From Bacteroidales bacterium (GTDB taxonomy: Bacteria > Bacteroidota > Bacteroidia > Bacteroidales > Muribaculaceae): a stretch of DNA of 64,000 nt. Under the pieces are notes generated by a model. It saw only the letters and a list, made by a program, of their open reading frames with translations. It searched no databases and was not told the origin of the DNA. A program made the translations under genes and the position numbers. Shown here piece by piece: positions 26,603 to 34,664 of this stretch; the first letter of the stretch is position 1; every line of letters starts with the position of its first letter. The stretch lies in the NCBI GenBank assembly GCA_019416285.1, contig DXXM01000002.1, forward strand, positions 62,001 through 126,000. Direction: 5' to 3'.

Positions 26603-26686
26603 CGGATTTTGTATAATATCGGATTTGATATACACATATTTAGACGTGAGGATGATAAATGACGACTCCTCCGTCAAAATTTACGA

Positions 26687-26694
26687 CAAAGTTA
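26687..26694 (-). promoter_or_regulatory. -7 box of tsaB
   Basis: The minus strand reads TAACTTTG about 85 bp upstream of the tsaB ATG. It lies directly beside the yicC promoter on the other strand, and the two promoters overlap. Confidence 0.5.
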
Positions 26695-26695
26695 C

Positions 26696-26724
26696 TTGAT
26701 TATCGTGAGAAAATTGTAATTTTG
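26696..26724 (+). promoter_or_regulatory. yicC promoter
   Basis: TTG at 26696-26698, an 18 bp spacer, and TAATTTTG at 26717-26724, 20 bp before the ATG of yicC. Confidence 0.6.
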
Positions 26725-26744
26725 TCAAAAAATAATACCTTATC

Positions 26745-27620
26745 ATGTTATATTCAATGACGGGATTCGGGAAGGCTGTGACCGAGCTTCCCGGTAAGAA
26801 AATCACGGTTGAAATCAAGTCGCTCAACAGCAAGCAGATTGATATTGCGGCCAGAGTGCCGTCGTCGCTGCGTGCCCAGGAGCTTGAAATGCGAAACCGC
26901 ATTGCCGCCATGCTTGAGCGTGGAAAGGTGGACATGACAGTCTATGTCGAGAATGTCGCGGGCGATGCTTCCGTGAGACTCAATGTGCCCGCACTGAAAG
27001 TCTACAAATCAGATGTCGAAAATGCGGCCTCGGAGCTTGGAATAGCCATTCCGCAGGACTGGTACAGTGTACTTATGCGTTTCCCCGATGTCATGAAGAG
27101 CGAGGCGCCGGGCGAGGCTGACGAAAATGAAATCAGCGGTGTGATGGACGCTCTAAACCGTGCTGCCGAAAAGCTGATGGACTATCGCCGCGCCGAAGGC
27201 GAGAAACTTGAGAGCTTCTTCAGCGTGCGCATCGACCGTATCCGCGAGCTCCTGACACTCGTCCCCCAGTATGAGGAGGAGCGTGTGGCCAAAATCAGAG
27301 TCCGCATGGAAGAGGGCCTTGCCAAAATCCACGGTGTTGACTATGACCGCAGCCGTCTCGAACAGGAGCTTTTCTTCTACATAGAGAAACTTGACGTCAA
27401 CGAGGAGAAGCAGCGCCTGACACAGCACCTCAACTATTTCATGGAGACAATGAACGGTCCCCGCGGCCAGGGCAAGAAGCTCGGTTTCATCAGCCAGGAG
27501 ATGGGCCGCGAAATCAACACCCTCGGCTCCAAGAGCAACCATGCCGAAATGCAGAAGATAGTGGTCCAGATGAAGGACGTGCTTGAGCAGATTAAGGAAC
27601 AGGTGCTCAATGTGATGTAG
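26745..27620 (+). CDS. yicC: YicC-family endoribonuclease
   Basis: A 291-residue protein of the YicC/YloC family, whose characterised members are endoribonucleases. The conserved N-terminus is 'YSMTGFGKAVTELPGKKITVEIKSLNSKQID'. The conserved C-terminus includes 'LNYFMETMNGPRGQGKKLGFISQEMGREINTLGSK' and 'VVQMKDVLEQIKEQVLNVM'. It begins a cluster with gmk (33 bp later), nadD and a DUF5063 gene, an order known from other Bacteroidetes. yicC-gmk adjacency is broadly conserved in bacteria. Confidence 0.92.
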   Translation: MLYSMTGFGKAVTELPGKKITVEIKSLNSKQIDIAARVPSSLRAQELEMRNRIAAMLERGKVDMTVYVENVAGDASVRLNVPALKVYKSDVENAASELGIAIPQDWYSVLMRFPDVMKSEAPGEADENEISGVMDALNRAAEKLMDYRRAEGEKLESFFSVRIDRIRELLTLVPQYEEERVAKIRVRMEEGLAKIHGVDYDRSRLEQELFFYIEKLDVNEEKQRLTQHLNYFMETMNGPRGQGKKLGFISQEMGREINTLGSKSNHAEMQKIVVQMKDVLEQIKEQVLNVM

Positions 27621-27653
27621 GAAAATAACGAACCATTCCCCCGCCAAACAGCA

Positions 27654-28220
27654 ATGACTGGAAAGATTATCATAATATCAGCTCCCTCCGGAACCGGAAA
27701 GTCCACAATCATCAACGCCCTGCTTGAACGCGGCGAGATTGACATGATGTTCTCTATTTCAGCCACCAACCGCCTGCCGCGCGGCGAAGAGAAACATGGA
27801 GTCAATTATTATTTCCTTTCCGACGATGAATTCCGCCGTTCAATCGAGGCTGATGAATTCGTCGAGTTTGAGGAGGTCTATCCCGGACGCTTCTACGGCA
27901 CTCTCAAAAGCGAGGTGTCGAGAATCACGGGCGATGGCCACAACGTAATCCTCGATATCGACGTCAAGGGTGGTGTCAATGTCAAGAAGATGTATGGCGA
28001 CCGCGCCATCAGCATCTTCATCGAGCCGCCGAGCATCGAGACACTGCGCGAGCGTCTGACCGGACGTGCCACTGATAGCCGGGACGCCATCGAGCAACGG
28101 CTCGCAAAGGCGGAATACGAGCTGTCGTTTGCTCCCGAGTTCGACTATATCGTGGTCAACGACAATCTTGACAGCGCGATAGCCCGCGTAGACACTCTGA
28201 TTAAAGAATTTGTTGTATGA
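27654..28220 (+). CDS. gmk: guanylate kinase
   Basis: A 188-residue kinase for GMP to GDP. It has the P-loop 'IIISAPSGTGKSTI', the GMP-binding 'SISATNRLPRGEEKHGVNYYFLSDDEF', 'FEEVYPGRFYGTL', 'VILDIDVKGGVNVKKMY' and 'IFIEPPSIETLRERLTGRATD'. The length is normal for the family. It overlaps the nadD start by 4 bp, so translation is coupled. Confidence 0.96.
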   Translation: MTGKIIIISAPSGTGKSTIINALLERGEIDMMFSISATNRLPRGEEKHGVNYYFLSDDEFRRSIEADEFVEFEEVYPGRFYGTLKSEVSRITGDGHNVILDIDVKGGVNVKKMYGDRAISIFIEPPSIETLRERLTGRATDSRDAIEQRLAKAEYELSFAPEFDYIVVNDNLDSAIARVDTLIKEFVV

Positions 28221-28798
28221 CGATAGGAATCTTAGGCGGCTCGTTCAATCCGGTCCACATCGGCCACATGATGCTTGCAAGCTATCTGCAACAGTTTGCA
28301 GGGCTCGACGAGGTGTGGCTCACACTCTCGCCGCTTAATCCGCTCAAAGCCTCCTCCGACGAGCTCATACCCGATATCAAACGCCTGAAGATGCTCGAAA
28401 TAGCCGTGGGTGACACCAAGGGGCTCAACATGTGTGACTACGAGCTTGCCATGCCGCGGCCCTCATATACCATAAACACCCTCCGCTATCTGGCCAAACG
28501 CTATCCCCGCCATTCGTTCAAGCTGATTATCGGCAGTGACAACTGGAAGATTTTCGACCAGTGGAAGGACCATGAGGCTATTCTGTCGGACTTCGGCGTG
28601 ATAGTCTATCCGCGTCCCGGCTATCCGGTCGGCAATATATATGTGGACGGTGTGGATGTGGTCAATGCCCCGACTGCCGACATCTCAAGCACTTTCATCC
28701 GCAAGGCGATTGCCCGTGGCAAGGACCTGCGCTATTTCCTCCCGCCAGGAGTATTCGAATACATAAAACAGAACAATCTATATGGAGCTAAGTCCTAA
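28217..28798 (+). CDS. nadD: nicotinate-nucleotide adenylyltransferase
   Basis: A 193-residue nucleotidyltransferase that forms deamido-NAD from nicotinate mononucleotide and ATP. It has the 'GILGGSFNPVHIGHMMLA' start with the HxGH motif, 'FKLIIGSDNWKIFDQW', and the 'ISSTFIRKAI' C-terminal signature (ISxTxxR). It overlaps gmk by 4 bp and the DUF5063 gene by 17 bp. Confidence 0.95.
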   Translation: MTIGILGGSFNPVHIGHMMLASYLQQFAGLDEVWLTLSPLNPLKASSDELIPDIKRLKMLEIAVGDTKGLNMCDYELAMPRPSYTINTLRYLAKRYPRHSFKLIIGSDNWKIFDQWKDHEAILSDFGVIVYPRPGYPVGNIYVDGVDVVNAPTADISSTFIRKAIARGKDLRYFLPPGVFEYIKQNNLYGAKS

Positions 28799-29315
28799 TT
28801 CCCTCGCTTTCATAGCGCTTTGCAATGAATTTTGCTGCGCGGTCGAAAATTCCCGCGAATCGACGCACGGCGAGTTTGTCGGCGCGATGCTTCGCTTGCT
28901 TCCGCGTATCTACATATCGGCTTCGGATCTGAAGCCTGTGCCTGTGCTCGAAGAGGATGATCCCTATCTCGAAAGCTATCTCGACGAGGAGTATTATGAG
29001 TCCATGCGCCGGGAAATCGAGAATCTTCTCGGAGCCGACGATACCTATCTCGAAGTTTTCGAGGAGGATATGAAGTATTCCGACACTCCGATAGCCATGA
29101 GCGTGGCCGAAGGGATATGCGATATATTTCAGGTTCTCTACAATTTCATTGTCATGGTCAAGGACGCTCCCGGCGATGTAGTCAATTCAGCGATTGTGGC
29201 CGTCAAGTCGGATTTTGACTCGTACTGGAGCCAGAAACTGTGTAACGTGATGAGACCGCTGAACAATATCCGTTATTCCTCTGACAATGCCGAAGATGAC
29301 GACGATAATCTCTGA
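28782..29315 (+). CDS. DUF5063 family protein
   Basis: A 177-residue, strongly acidic, probably cytosolic alpha-helical protein. The pattern 'CNEFCCAVENS', 'LPRIYISASDLKPV' and 'YDDTYLEVFEEDMKYSDTPIAMSVAEGICDIFQVLYNFI'-like helices fits DUF5063, a family of unknown function that commonly follows nadD in Bacteroidetes. The tail ends in a run of aspartates (DNAEDDDDNL). It starts within nadD, sharing 17 bp in another frame. No catalytic motif is visible. Confidence 0.75.
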   Translation: MELSPNSLAFIALCNEFCCAVENSRESTHGEFVGAMLRLLPRIYISASDLKPVPVLEEDDPYLESYLDEEYYESMRREIENLLGADDTYLEVFEEDMKYSDTPIAMSVAEGICDIFQVLYNFIVMVKDAPGDVVNSAIVAVKSDFDSYWSQKLCNVMRPLNNIRYSSDNAEDDDDNL

Positions 29316-29373
29316 TGAGTACAGATGACAACCTCTGACGAATCTTTAAATCAAAACGAAAAACAGATATCTT

Positions 29374-29841
29374 ATGTCAATTCTAAAGGACAAAGTGCCC
29401 GTGGGCTTCTGCAGCGACCATGCGGGCTATGAAATGAAAACCGTAATCGAGGGATATTTCGACTCGATGGGGATTGAATTCAAAGACTTCGGCACTTATT
29501 CGGCCGATAGCTGTGACTATGCGGACTTCGCACACCCCTGTGCTCTCGCAGTGGAGGCAGGTGAAGTCTATCCCGCCATCGCTCTCTGCGGCTCCGGCAA
29601 CGGCATAGGCATAACCCTCAACAAGCATCAGGGTATCCGCGCCGCTCTCTGCTGGAATGTGGAGCTCGCAGAGCTCGCACGCCGCCACAATAACGCCAAC
29701 GTGCTCGTGCTCCCCGCGCGATTCATCGACAGCGTGACAGCAATCAATATTGTGGAGAAATTCCTCAATACGCCATTCGATGGCGGACGCCACGAGCGCC
29801 GTATCGAAAAAATACCCGTGCAGGGCAGCGGTTGTAAATAA
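29374..29841 (+). CDS. rpiB: ribose-5-phosphate isomerase B family (RpiB/LacAB)
   Basis: A 155-residue sugar-phosphate isomerase. The motifs 'GFCSDHAGYEMK', 'YADFAHPCALAV', 'ALCGSGNGIGITLNKHQGIRAALCW' (active-site cysteine) and 'ARRHNNANVLVLPARFI' are those of RpiB, and the C-terminal 'FDGGRHERRI' is also typical. It interconverts ribose 5-phosphate and ribulose 5-phosphate; LacA/B-like specificity for other sugars is less likely. It is 58 bp after the DUF5063 gene and ends in front of a bidirectional terminator. Confidence 0.93.
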   Translation: MSILKDKVPVGFCSDHAGYEMKTVIEGYFDSMGIEFKDFGTYSADSCDYADFAHPCALAVEAGEVYPAIALCGSGNGIGITLNKHQGIRAALCWNVELAELARRHNNANVLVLPARFIDSVTAINIVEKFLNTPFDGGRHERRIEKIPVQGSGCK

Positions 29842-29895
29842 TCCCACTGCAACCGGTATCGGACGCTGATAAAACAGCTCTCCTATAAAAATACC

Positions 29896-29955
29896 AATCT
29901 CCCCCGGAACGACCGTCGTTTTCAGGTCGTTCCGGGGGAGATTGATATTTTATCG
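29896..29955. terminator. bidirectional terminator between rpiB and rho
   Basis: A perfect 19 bp stem (29896-29914 with 29925-29943) is flanked by T-rich sequence on the plus side and by A-rich sequence (T-rich on the minus strand) on the other. It separates convergent rpiB (ends 29841) and rho (ends 29973). Confidence 0.88.
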
Positions 29956-29972
29956 ATATATGTATTGCGGTT

Positions 29973-32126
29973 TTAGTCGCCCATAGTGCGGAGAAGTTCG
30001 TCGTTGTCGGCGGTGCGCTCCATGCGGTCCTTGATAAATTCCATGGCTTCGATGGAGTTGCGGTCGCTGAGGAAGCGGCGGAGAATCCACATGCGGTTGA
30101 GGGTCTCGTTTCGGAGAAGGAGGTCGTCGCGGCGGGTCGACGATGCCATGATGTCGACGGCAGGGAAGATGCGCTTGTTGGAGAGCTTGCGGTCGAGCTG
30201 GAGCTCCATGTTGCCTGTGCCCTTGAATTCTTCGAAAATCACCTCGTCCATCTTCGAGCTTGTCTCGGTGAGGGCGGTGGCGATGATGGTGAGCGAACCG
30301 CCGTTCTCGATGTTGCGGGCGGCGCCGAAGAAGCGTTTGGGTTTCTGGAGAGCGTTGGCGTCCACACCACCCGAAAGAATTTTGCCGGATGCAGGTGCGC
30401 AGGTGTTGTAGGCGCGGGCCAGACGGGTAATCGAGTCGAGAAGTATCACTACATCGTGGCCGCACTCTACCATGCGCTTGGCCTTTTCAAGAACGATTGA
30501 GGCGATTTTGACATGACGGTCGGCGGGTTCGTCGAAAGTCGATGCGATAACTTCGGCGTTGACGCTACGGCTCATGTCGGTCACTTCCTCCGGACGCTCG
30601 TCGATTAGGAGAATCATGATGTAGGTTTCGGGATGATTCTCGGCAATCGCGTTGGCGATGTCTTTGAGGAGGAGGGTCTTACCGGTTTTGGGTGGAGCGA
30701 CGATAAGGCCGCGCTGACCTTTGCCGATAGGGGCGAACATGTCGACCACGCGAGTCGATATATTGCTTGAACGGCCTGATGTGAGGTCGAATTTTTCATT
30801 GGGGAAAAGCGGGGTGAGGTGCTCGAAGGCCACGCGGTCGCGGATATATTCGGGAGAACGGCCGTTGACACTTCTCACTGAGCTGAGAGGATAGTATTTG
30901 TCGCCCTCGCGGGGTGCGCGGAGAGTGGCGTCGACCACGTCGCCCGTGCGGAGAGCGTATTGTTTGATCTGTTCCTTGGTGACGAGTACGTCGTCGGGCG
31001 AGGGGAGATAGTTGTAGTCGCTTGAGCGGAGGAAACCGTGGCCGGCAGGATCGATTTCAAGTACGCCGGTAGTCTCGATAATGCCGTCGAAATCGTAGGC
31101 GGGCATCTGAGGCTTCTGCTGTTCGAACTGCTGGTTTTTATTGCGGTTTTTCTTATTCTTTTTGCCCTGGGGCTGCTGTTTTTCCATTCCGGGCTCGCCG
31201 AGCACTATCGGAGCGGCCACCTGTGCGGCCTGTGCTGCTTGCGCGGCCTGTTCCTTTTCCTGCTGGGAGCGGGGAGCAAAAGTGCGGCCGCCGGAACGGG
31301 GGAAGAATGAGCCGAATGAACTGTCTTTCGGGCGGAAATCGCGTTTCGGCTGAGTGTCTGGCTGACTGTTGTCGGATTCAGCGTCGATAATGTCGGGCGA
31401 CTGGCCGGGGCGGATAAAGACTCCGTGGCGCGGACGCTCTTCCTCTCGTTTTTCAGGTGCGGTTGCATCGGGTGTGGGCTGCTGAGAGGCGCTTTCATCG
31501 GCACTTGCCGCCTGCGGAAGCGCGGGAAGCATGGGCATATCGATAGGGGAGTCGGTGATATCCTGATTGCCGTTGTCGGCAGGTTCTGTCTGCTGCTCGA
31601 CGGAGTCAGAGCCCTGAATATTGTCCTGGTCGGGGCGAGCATTGCGAGGTGGACGGCCACGTTTGCGTTTGGGCTGCTGCTCACCCTGTTGCTGCTGGGG
31701 CTCGGCCGGAAGATTGTCGCCGGCTGTGGCCTCTGTTTCAGGGGCGGCTGATGCGGGTTCCTGCTGCTCTTCGGACTGTTCGGGTGCATTTGCCGGAGTA
31801 TTTTCGGCCTTTGGCTTGCGGCCGCGGCGTTTAGGCTGCTGCTCGGTCTCGGCGGCAGGCTGCTGGAATGACAGCTCCTCGGTGTCGTTTTTCTTCTGAC
31901 GTTGTTGCGCCGGATTCGCCTTGTCATCTTTAGACTCCTTTTTGTTCCGGCGGGATTTTGATATATTTGCCGTCGACGTGGCCGCTACATCTCTTGCTTG
32001 TTGCTCAAGGATGTCATAGACAAGGCTTTCCTTGTCGGCGTTGTCGACTTTTTTTATTCCATGCGACTTTGCTATTTCCCGGAGCTGGGAATCGTCCATG
32101 GCTTCAAGTTCATTGTAATTATACAT
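29973..32126 (-). CDS. rho: transcription termination factor Rho with long disordered insert
   Basis: A 717-residue protein; ordinary Rho has about 420. Residues 1-44 are the Rho_N helical domain ('MYNYNELEAMDDSQLREIAKSHGI'). Residues about 45-340 are low-complexity, rich in Q, P, E and K, with two AT-hook-like clusters (KRRGRKPK at 99-106 and KRKRGRPPR at 153-161). The RNA-binding cold-shock-like domain begins about 348. The hexameric ATPase has Walker A (PPKTGKT near 478-484), 'ILLIDERPEEV', 'VVILLDSITRLARAYN' and the R-loop region. A disordered insert of this type is known in Bacteroides Rho, where it supports phase separation. The gene has a promoter about 490 bp upstream. Confidence 0.96.
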   Translation of the reverse strand: MYNYNELEAMDDSQLREIAKSHGIKKVDNADKESLVYDILEQQARDVAATSTANISKSRRNKKESKDDKANPAQQRQKKNDTEELSFQQPAAETEQQPKRRGRKPKAENTPANAPEQSEEQQEPASAAPETEATAGDNLPAEPQQQQGEQQPKRKRGRPPRNARPDQDNIQGSDSVEQQTEPADNGNQDITDSPIDMPMLPALPQAASADESASQQPTPDATAPEKREEERPRHGVFIRPGQSPDIIDAESDNSQPDTQPKRDFRPKDSSFGSFFPRSGGRTFAPRSQQEKEQAAQAAQAAQVAAPIVLGEPGMEKQQPQGKKNKKNRNKNQQFEQQKPQMPAYDFDGIIETTGVLEIDPAGHGFLRSSDYNYLPSPDDVLVTKEQIKQYALRTGDVVDATLRAPREGDKYYPLSSVRSVNGRSPEYIRDRVAFEHLTPLFPNEKFDLTSGRSSNISTRVVDMFAPIGKGQRGLIVAPPKTGKTLLLKDIANAIAENHPETYIMILLIDERPEEVTDMSRSVNAEVIASTFDEPADRHVKIASIVLEKAKRMVECGHDVVILLDSITRLARAYNTCAPASGKILSGGVDANALQKPKRFFGAARNIENGGSLTIIATALTETSSKMDEVIFEEFKGTGNMELQLDRKLSNKRIFPAVDIMASSTRRDDLLLRNETLNRMWILRRFLSDRNSIEAMEFIKDRMERTADNDELLRTMGD

Positions 32127-32612
32127 ATTTATATATAGGATGTCGGAGTATTGCTGCTTCCTGTCCGGAAGATAATTTCGTTAGTATTAAAATCTGAATT
32201 CTTGTTTTAATCTTGTTGCTTTGTTTGGATTGATTGATGAACCTTAAAAGCATCTTTGTGGTCCGTATTCATTGATATGAATGGAACAAAAACCGATAAT
32301 TGTGGTAAGAATCTGAGAGAGAGGGGTTATCGAGAAAATTGACGGATAAATTCGAAAAGGGGGATTGAAACCATAAATCACCTGTCGGCAATTAAACCGG
32401 TTCAAACACCGCGGCGGCATTATCCTCGGGGCAAATAGTTAAAACGGTTGAATGATTGAGTCTGATTCAGTTGTTTCGGCTCTCTGTCATATAGCGGCGT
32501 GTGTAATCGCAGTGTAGATTAGTGGCGACGCCTTTTGTCTTAATGGTCAGTTTCCTTGACGGACATATATATTAAAATGTCACGATGAAACGTAGATGCC
32601 GTTAAATCACTA
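32127..32612 (-). other. long untranslated leader of rho
   Basis: If transcription starts at the promoter near 32613, the rho mRNA has a leader of roughly 480 bases with no gene. It contains one short open frame on the minus strand (32207-32272, ATG to TAA, 21 codons) that ends 80 bp before the rho ATG. It has several C/U-rich stretches in the RNA sense. E. coli rho also has a long leader with a small ORF and is autoregulated by attenuation. Function here is inferred by analogy only. Confidence 0.5.
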
Positions 32613-32644
32613 CAAAGGTACAACCATTTTTGATATTTAACAAA
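32613..32644 (-). promoter_or_regulatory. rho promoter
   Basis: On the minus strand TTTG (32641-32644) lies 20 bp before TACCTTTG (32613-32620), an exact Bacteroidetes-type pair. It is 486 bp from the rho ATG and divergent from the nusB promoter. Confidence 0.7.
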
Positions 32645-32733
32645 TAAATTGCGAAAAATGTTTAGGGGGTTGCAGCGGTTGCGGTTACGGTTGATTGCAG
32701 AGCGTCCTTTTATCGAATAATATACTGATTTAA

Positions 32734-32765
32734 TTTGTCAGTGAAAATGAAAAGTCGTAAATTTG
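32734..32765 (+). promoter_or_regulatory. nusB promoter
   Basis: TTTG at 32734-32737, a 20 bp spacer, and TAAATTTG at 32758-32765, 46 bp before the nusB ATG. The two divergent -33 elements are 90 bp apart. Confidence 0.7.
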
Positions 32766-32811
32766 CAGCGTTAAAAACATTAGCAAGGTATAAAAATAGC
32801 TCTTTTATAGT

Positions 32812-34251
32812 ATGATAAATCGAGTTTTGATCCGAATCAAAGTGGTGCAACTGCTCTATTCCTACCTGCTTACGCAGAGCGAATTTAAAATCGAGCCGCC
32901 GGTTGAGAACCCCTCTCGTGATAAGAAGTATGGCCATGACCTCTACCTCGATTTACTGCTGATGGTTCTCGAGATGTCGGGCCTTGATGTGTCATCCGGT
33001 CGCCGCCAGTCACCCCTGCGAGGAATGGCCCTCAACAAGCACATCGACCGCAATGCCCTTGCCCGCTCGCTTAACAGCCTTGACGAAATCAGGGCGCTTA
33101 TACTCAGAGACCGCTCCGGTGTGGCTCAGTTCGACCGTGTGGTGCCTGCAATCTACGATGCCATCCCTTCGCTTCCGGCCTATAAAAGCTACATCCGTCT
33201 GAAAAAGCCCGAGCTGAAGGACGATGTGACTCTGTGGACTTCGATTATAACCAATCTTGTGGCAAACAATCCGGAGTTTGTGGCAGTGGCCAGAAAGAAT
33301 CCTGATTTTACAATAGCAGGTTTCACCCGTGGTGTCAATTCGCTTCTGCACACTCTCAACGAGTACAACGATAACCGCGGCCTCTTCAATCATGCCCGTC
33401 ACGCTCTCGATTATTCTCTCGACAAGGCTCACGAGCTCTACCACAGTCTGCTCCTGCTTGCCGTGGAGATAACCCGTATGCAGGACCAGCGCCTTGACGC
33501 CGCGAAACACAAATATCTTCCCACCGACGAGGATCTTCATCCCAACATGCGCTTCGTGGAAAACAAATTCATCAGGGCGCTTGAGGAGAATGAGGATTTC
33601 GAGAACTATCTCAATGAGAAGAAAATCTCGTGGGATTCCGACGCACTCCTCGTCAGAGCTTTGCTCGACAAGATTCTTGAAAGCGACATATATAAGGAAT
33701 ATATGGCTGCTCCCGGCGAGACCACGCTGGAGATGGATGCCGATTTCTGGCGCCAGGTTTACAAGACCATCATTCTGCCGGGCGACGAACTTGCAGACGC
33801 TCTCGAGTCGAAGTCTGTGTATTGGAACGATGACCTCCATGTGATGGGTACTTTCGTGCTCAAGACAATCCGCCGTTTCGCCCAAAGTAAGGACAACGGA
33901 GCGGATGCCAGGCTACTGCCTCAGTACAAGGACGAAGAGGACAGCCGTTTCGGTGGCGAGCTTTTCGAACTTGCTGTCAAGAACTATCAGCTATATCGCG
34001 AACAGATTGACGCTTTCGTCAACCGTCACCGCTGGGATGCGGAGCGCCTCGCGTTCATGGATATAGTGATTATGGTGACAGCGCTTGCCGAAATCCTCAA
34101 TTTCCCGGCCATCCCGCTTGCGGTCAGCCTCAATGAGTATATCGAGATTGCCAACGCCTACAGCACACCGCGAAGCGGCGCTTTCATCAACGGTATTCTC
34201 TATTCCGTAATCAACCACCTCAAGGAAGAGGGCCAGCTGATGAAGGCCTGA
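32812..34251 (+). CDS. nusB: NusB antitermination factor with duplicated N-terminal module
   Basis: A 479-residue protein; bacterial NusB is usually about 140, and Bacteroides forms as I recall them about 310. The N-terminus 'MINRVLIRIKVVQLLYSYL' and the C-terminal NusB fold ('DAERLAFMDIVIMVTALAEIL', 'NEYIEIANAYSTPRSGAFINGIL') are typical. Two similar stretches occur in between. 'YGHDLYLDLLLMVLEMS' (40-56) parallels 'KAHELYHSLLLLAVEIT' (205-221). 'PAYKSYIRLKKPELKDDVTLW' (122-142) parallels 'DIYKEYM...DADFWRQVY' in the second half. The simplest reading is a tandem duplication of the Bacteroidetes-specific N-terminal module. It probably binds boxA RNA with NusE (S10). It leads the yajC, ybbR, coaE group. 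Confidence 0.85.
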   Translation: MINRVLIRIKVVQLLYSYLLTQSEFKIEPPVENPSRDKKYGHDLYLDLLLMVLEMSGLDVSSGRRQSPLRGMALNKHIDRNALARSLNSLDEIRALILRDRSGVAQFDRVVPAIYDAIPSLPAYKSYIRLKKPELKDDVTLWTSIITNLVANNPEFVAVARKNPDFTIAGFTRGVNSLLHTLNEYNDNRGLFNHARHALDYSLDKAHELYHSLLLLAVEITRMQDQRLDAAKHKYLPTDEDLHPNMRFVENKFIRALEENEDFENYLNEKKISWDSDALLVRALLDKILESDIYKEYMAAPGETTLEMDADFWRQVYKTIILPGDELADALESKSVYWNDDLHVMGTFVLKTIRRFAQSKDNGADARLLPQYKDEEDSRFGGELFELAVKNYQLYREQIDAFVNRHRWDAERLAFMDIVIMVTALAEILNFPAIPLAVSLNEYIEIANAYSTPRSGAFINGILYSVINHLKEEGQLMKA

Positions 34252-34308
34252 GCCTTGAAAAGATGAACAACTAACAACTACTCACCCCTATAATAACTGA
34301 AAATAATT

Positions 34309-34632
34309 ATGCTTAACACAATTCTCCTCCAGTCAGCAGGCTCGAGCTGGGCAAATATTCTTATGATTGTAGCCCTCATCGCAGTGTTCTACTTCATGAT
34401 GATCCGTCCGCAGCAGAAGCGCCAGAATGAAATCAAGAAATTCCGCGAAGGCCTCAAGGTCAATGACTCTGTGGTGACTGCCGGCGGCATCTACGGTAAA
34501 ATCAAGGGGATCGACGATACTACCTTCAATATCGAGATTGCACAGGGAGTACGCATCACTGTTGACAAAGGTTCAGTGTATCCCTCTGCTCAGCAGGCTG
34601 CACGCGACGCCGCTGAAAAAGAGAATAAATAA
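34309..34632 (+). CDS. yajC: preprotein translocase subunit YajC
   Basis: A 107-residue protein with one N-terminal membrane segment ('NILMIVALIAVFYFMMIRPQQK') followed by the conserved cytosolic part 'FREGLKVNDSVVTAGGIYGKIKGID'. It associates with SecDF at the Sec translocon. The order nusB, yajC, ybbR, coaE is a recurrent Bacteroidetes arrangement. It starts 57 bp after nusB. Confidence 0.95.
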   Translation: MLNTILLQSAGSSWANILMIVALIAVFYFMMIRPQQKRQNEIKKFREGLKVNDSVVTAGGIYGKIKGIDDTTFNIEIAQGVRITVDKGSVYPSAQQAARDAAEKENK

Positions 34633-34664
34633 TTTCAGCCTGTACTGATTCCGGCAGCTGACTC

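Noticed and set aside
32127..32811. tRNA or other structured RNA gene in the rho-nusB gap
   Set aside because: No cloverleaf or tRNA 3' end was found on either strand; promoters and a leader explain the gap better.
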